Source of the DNA: JADGRF01 sp036382515
GTDB taxonomy: Bacteria > Myxococcota_A > Polyangia > Polyangiales > JAFGIB01
Direction of reading: 5' to 3'
Length of the DNA stretch: 8,385 nt
Assembly: GCA_036382515.1 (NCBI GenBank)
Contig: DASVHQ010000030.1
Location: 1 to 8,385, forward strand
A program made the position numbers and the translations under genes. Each line of letters opens with the position of its first letter. Position 1 is the stretch's first letter. The notes below the pieces were generated by a model. The model saw only the letters and a program-made list of their open reading frames with translations, was not told the DNA's origin and ran no database searches. Positions 6,761 to 8,385 of this stretch are shown here, piece after piece.

Positions 6761-6823
6761 GAGCCGCCGCCAGGCGTAGCTGCGCAGGCGGGTGACGCGG
6801 CGCGGGGCGGCTGGCAGACTGGG
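6761..6823 (-). repeat. GC-rich palindromic repeat, copy C
   Basis: Read on the minus strand it begins CCCAGTCTGCCAGCCGCC, as copy A does, and contains the 33-base block shared with copy B at 32 of 33 positions (6781-6813). Its flanks AGCCGCC and GGCGGCT are exactly complementary, and an inner GCGT/ACGC pair supports a folded hairpin. It starts at the base after the lipoprotein stop codon and ends about 10 bases from the 3' end of the group II intron. Confidence 0.85.
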
Positions 6824-6833
6824 CACATGCTTG

Positions 6834-6874
6834 TAGAGTAGCCCTGGGTTGTTACCTTCCCGGGGCCCCCGCCA
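6834..6874 (-). other. Group II intron domain VI (branch-point helix)
   Basis: GCCCCGGG (about 6867-6860) pairs with CCCAGGGC (about 6849-6842) with one mismatch, around a loop containing GGTAAC. The following TACTCTAC includes the likely bulged branch-point adenosine near the 3' splice site. Confidence 0.65.
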
Positions 6875-6907
6875 GATCCGTACAAGGAGATTGCCACCAT
6901 ACGGCTC
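6875..6907 (-). other. Group II intron domain V (catalytic hairpin)
   Basis: Minus-strand sequence starts GAGCCGTATGG and ends TTGTACGGATC. It has the AGC triad in the 5' arm, a two-base TG bulge position in the 3' arm and a GCAA that fits a GNRA tetraloop. It is 33 bases instead of the usual 34, the triad G faces A where U is usual, and two positions of the upper stem appear mismatched. It is recognisably domain V but possibly impaired. Confidence 0.72.
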
Positions 6908-6952
6908 TTCCGCTGATGCGTCTCGCGGCTGCCACCTGCTGCCGTCCACTAC

Positions 6953-7015
6953 CTTCAGCAGTGACAGTGACATGCGCTTCGATGTCAATGCATCGAAGAT
7001 GGGGCCCTGCTGAAG
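6953..7015 (-). other. Nested hairpin in intron domain IV, at the usual ORF site
   Basis: Outer arms CTTCAGCAG (6953-6961) and CTGCTGAAG (7007-7015) are exact reverse complements. Inside, CTTCGATG (6977-6984) and CATCGAAG (6991-6998) form a second perfect stem around a 6-base loop. This occupies the place where group II introns usually carry the maturase ORF. Confidence 0.8.
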
Positions 7016-7398
7016 CTTACACCAACACTGGCCTCCTTTGCTCCGCCGGCTTCCGGCTCACAACCGGTTTCCCGACTTCAACGCTCATATGAGGCCATCC
7101 GACTCCCCGTTCGCCTTCGGCCTCGGCTCCGGTTGTCCCTCGCCTTCGGCCTACCTTGGGGCGGACGCAGCTGTTGGCGGCCACCGCATGCGTCCGCGAA
7201 CGCGCCGACCTCGGGGACTCGCTAACCGGCGCCCCGCGTCGCCGGACTTCCCTTGGAACGAACAGGGCCTCCCAGGTTACCGGGCTGTCCTCTTGCTGCG
7301 CGCCGTGCTTCCAAACCCCGCCGGCTGTGCTGACCGCTCGCCCACTTCCTGTTTGCGATCAGCACCGTCGCCTTCAGGTGGCACAGCACCCTGGGCAT

Positions 7399-7406
7399 CC
7401 GGTATC
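7399..7406 (-). other. Candidate EBS1 of the group II intron
   Basis: Minus-strand GATACCGG, about 210 bases into the intron, pairs with the 5' exon end CCGGTATT at 7624-7617. A CTACC just before it is complementary to the GGTAG just upstream of IBS1, but its spacing is too tight to call EBS2 with confidence. Confidence 0.7.
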
Positions 7407-7616
7407 TGGTAGTTTTCGAGGCCAACTGAACACGGCCCACCTGCTCGCCTGCCTACGCATCGCCGGTGTCGTTACCTTCACCGTCGCAAGGCTGGCTTCC
7501 GGCGTGGGCGGCCTCGCCCTTCGCCCGACGGGTGTCGCACCCGCAGGACAACAGACGAAGTTTCATGGATTCATCGCATCCTCCAATCCTCCTCGACCAG
7601 CATTTCCTGGTCGCAC

Positions 7617-7797
7617 AATACCGGCTACCGCCCGTTAGGGCATAGATTGCCGCATTTGAGTCCAGGAGCAGCCTTTGGATGGGGCTCGGGGCGAACGTGC
7701 AAGTTTGTACCAGAGCGGGAAATGGCGATTCGCGGATCTGCCCTTGGATCTGCAGTTTCCGCATGATTTCTGCCGCGTGGAAGATAGGGTCGGGGGT
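7617..7797. other. Interval between intron and fibro-slime gene; possible PIN-like fragment
   Basis: No intact gene. One minus-strand frame reads LLLDSNAAIYALTGGSRY (7671-7618) up to the intron boundary. That resembles the first strand and acidic residue of PIN-domain (VapC-type) toxins. There is no matching continuation in the 3' exon, and in the spliced product the frame would end in TAA. It is at best a broken remnant and could be chance. Confidence 0.25.
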
Positions 7798-7814
7798 GAC
7801 GGTACGTAACCGTC
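7798..7814 (-). terminator. Candidate terminator hairpin of the fibro-slime gene
   Basis: GACGGT (7798-7803) and ACCGTC (7809-7814) are perfect complements around a 5-base loop, 15 bases beyond the stop codon at 7829. No U tract follows, so its role is uncertain. Confidence 0.4.
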
Positions 7815-7828
7815 TTGCGGTCGCGGCA

Positions 7829-8385
7829 CTAGATTACGATCAGAATACGGCACCCTGATGGACATGGGTTCCCGTCATTTACGCCGTCATCGCAAGTCTC
7901 TCCCCGTTGCACGATTCCGTCGCCGCAATACTCACCGAGCTTACAACCCGGACCGCACTTACCGTAACCTCCTTTGTTGACGCCGTCGTCGCACTCCTCG
8001 CCGACCCCGACGATTCCGTCCCCACAGATCGGGCGGCAGTCGCTAGGCGCGACACTAAACCCGCTGAGCGTTAATTTATAGGTCGACGAGGTGGTCTGCC
8101 GCTCCGCTTGAAAGACCGCAATTTCATAGACCTTGCCGCTCGCGAGGCCGAAACTACGGACAGAGTTGACATCGAGTGTAGTGCTACCACTCACAGGCGT
8201 ATGGATCCCGCCTAGATCAACGGCGAGCTTTCCGTTGATAAACACCCACACATCGTCATCACCGGTGAAGTCCAGCGTATAGGTCTTGGTCGAATCGTAC
8301 TCAAACCAATAATGAACCTCGCTTGTGAAAGAGAAGTTGTGCGGCGGCGCCCCTTTTTCCATATCCCAGTTATCCGCATAGGGCG
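7829..8385 (-). CDS. Fibro-slime domain protein with Cys-rich repeats (C-terminal part, 5' end beyond window)
   Basis: The frame is open to the right edge (NWD precedes the MEKGAPP methionine at 8362, which is therefore internal), so only the last 184 or so residues are here. The first part is the end of a fibro-slime domain: HYWFEYDSTKTYTLDFTGDD followed by DVWVFINGKLAVDLGG, a PA14-like carbohydrate- and Ca-associated fold found in Dictyostelium prespore proteins and many myxobacterial exoproteins. Two myxobacterial Cys-rich repeats follow, CGDGIVGVGEECDDG with CGPGC, and CGDGIVQRGETCDDG with CPSGC. The protein ends in RILIVI. It is presumably exported and disulfide-rich, a surface or matrix protein. 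It reads leftwards towards the intron, with a possible terminator just after the stop. The role is inferred from family only. Confidence 0.88.
   Translation of the reverse strand, partial: PYADNWDMEKGAPPHNFSFTSEVHYWFEYDSTKTYTLDFTGDDDVWVFINGKLAVDLGGIHTPVSGSTTLDVNSVRSFGLASGKVYEIAVFQAERQTTSSTYKLTLSGFSVAPSDCRPICGDGIVGVGEECDDGVNKGGYGKCGPGCKLGEYCGDGIVQRGETCDDGVNDGNPCPSGCRILIVI

Larger units (their letters stand above)
6833..7616 (-). mobile_element. Compact group II intron without a reverse-transcriptase ORF
   Basis: On the minus strand a 784-base segment has group II intron landmarks in order. The 5' end is GTGCGAC (7616-7610), matching the family's 5' consensus GUGYG. The GAAGCCAGCCTTGCGACGGT and GAGCAGGTGGGC blocks typical of bacterial domain I follow. 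A candidate EBS1, GATACCGG (7406-7399), pairs over 8 bases with the 5' exon CCGGTATT (7624-7617; seven Watson-Crick, one G-U). A GGGAGTCGGATGGCCTCATA block, as seen just before the ORF of other bacterial introns, is present. Domain V is at 6907-6875. Domain VI ends in GGGCTACTCTAC with a likely branch-point A. Bacterial introns usually carry a reverse transcriptase/maturase of about 400-600 codons in domain IV; here none exists and domain IV is a short hairpin. It would need a maturase supplied in trans. Plus-strand frames inside it are not genes. Confidence 0.82.

Noticed and set aside
7534..7540. Second minus-strand GTGCGAC as an alternative intron 5' end
   Set aside because: The sequence before it does not pair with any obvious EBS1, while the 7616 boundary gives an 8-base match.
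7038..7638. Plus-strand frames (7038-7412, 7156-7638) resembling database hypothetical proteins
   Set aside because: They lie wholly or almost wholly inside the group II intron on its antisense strand; such frames are spurious products of structured RNA genes.
1..8385. CRISPR array or defence island
   Set aside because: No regularly spaced identical repeats and no nuclease, methylase or cas-like proteins in any frame.

Overview
The window looks like accessory chromosome from a high-GC, Gram-negative predatory or saprophytic bacterium, most likely a myxobacterium or a relative (Myxococcota, Polyangiales-type). This rests on the lipoprotein enzymes with very long Gly/Ala/Ser/Thr linkers carrying 'DAGADA'-like runs, and on the fibro-slime protein ending in myxobacterial Cys-rich CGDGxxxxGExCDDG repeats. 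No species can be named from the sequence.

Layout, left to right. (1) 1-319: an IS3-family OrfB fragment fused abruptly to the last 56 codons of a 2,4-dienoyl-CoA reductase (FadH-like) gene. (2) 350-1177 (+): an intact short-chain dehydrogenase, 30 bases after the fadH stop. (3) 1178-1369: a convergent gap with a large inverted repeat, probably a bidirectional terminator. (4) 5698-1370 (-): a three-gene arabinoxylan operon read leftwards, GH43 (beta-xylosidase/arabinofuranosidase with a C-terminal beta-sandwich), GH62 (alpha-L-arabinofuranosidase, coupled by an ATGA overlap) and GH10 (endo-xylanase). All three are predicted lipoproteins whose catalytic domains hang on long flexible linkers. 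(5) 5699-6268: no gene, but two copies of a roughly 60-base GC-rich repeat and two strong hairpins. (6) 6269-6760 (+): a small lipoprotein of unknown function, enclosed by inverted copies of the repeat. (7) 6833-7616 (-): a compact group II intron without a reverse-transcriptase ORF. Its boundaries are supported by an 8-base EBS1-IBS1 match, a 5' GTGCGAC and domains V and VI at the 3' end. (8) 7829-8385 (-): the C-terminal part of a fibro-slime domain protein that runs off the right edge.

The three glycoside hydrolases form a coherent pathway. GH10 cuts the xylan backbone, GH62 removes arabinose side chains, and GH43 trims xylo-oligosaccharides or remaining arabinose. All appear to be displayed at the cell surface rather than released. 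The right third is mobile or decayed DNA, and the ORF-less intron next to a structured repeat family is its most unusual feature.
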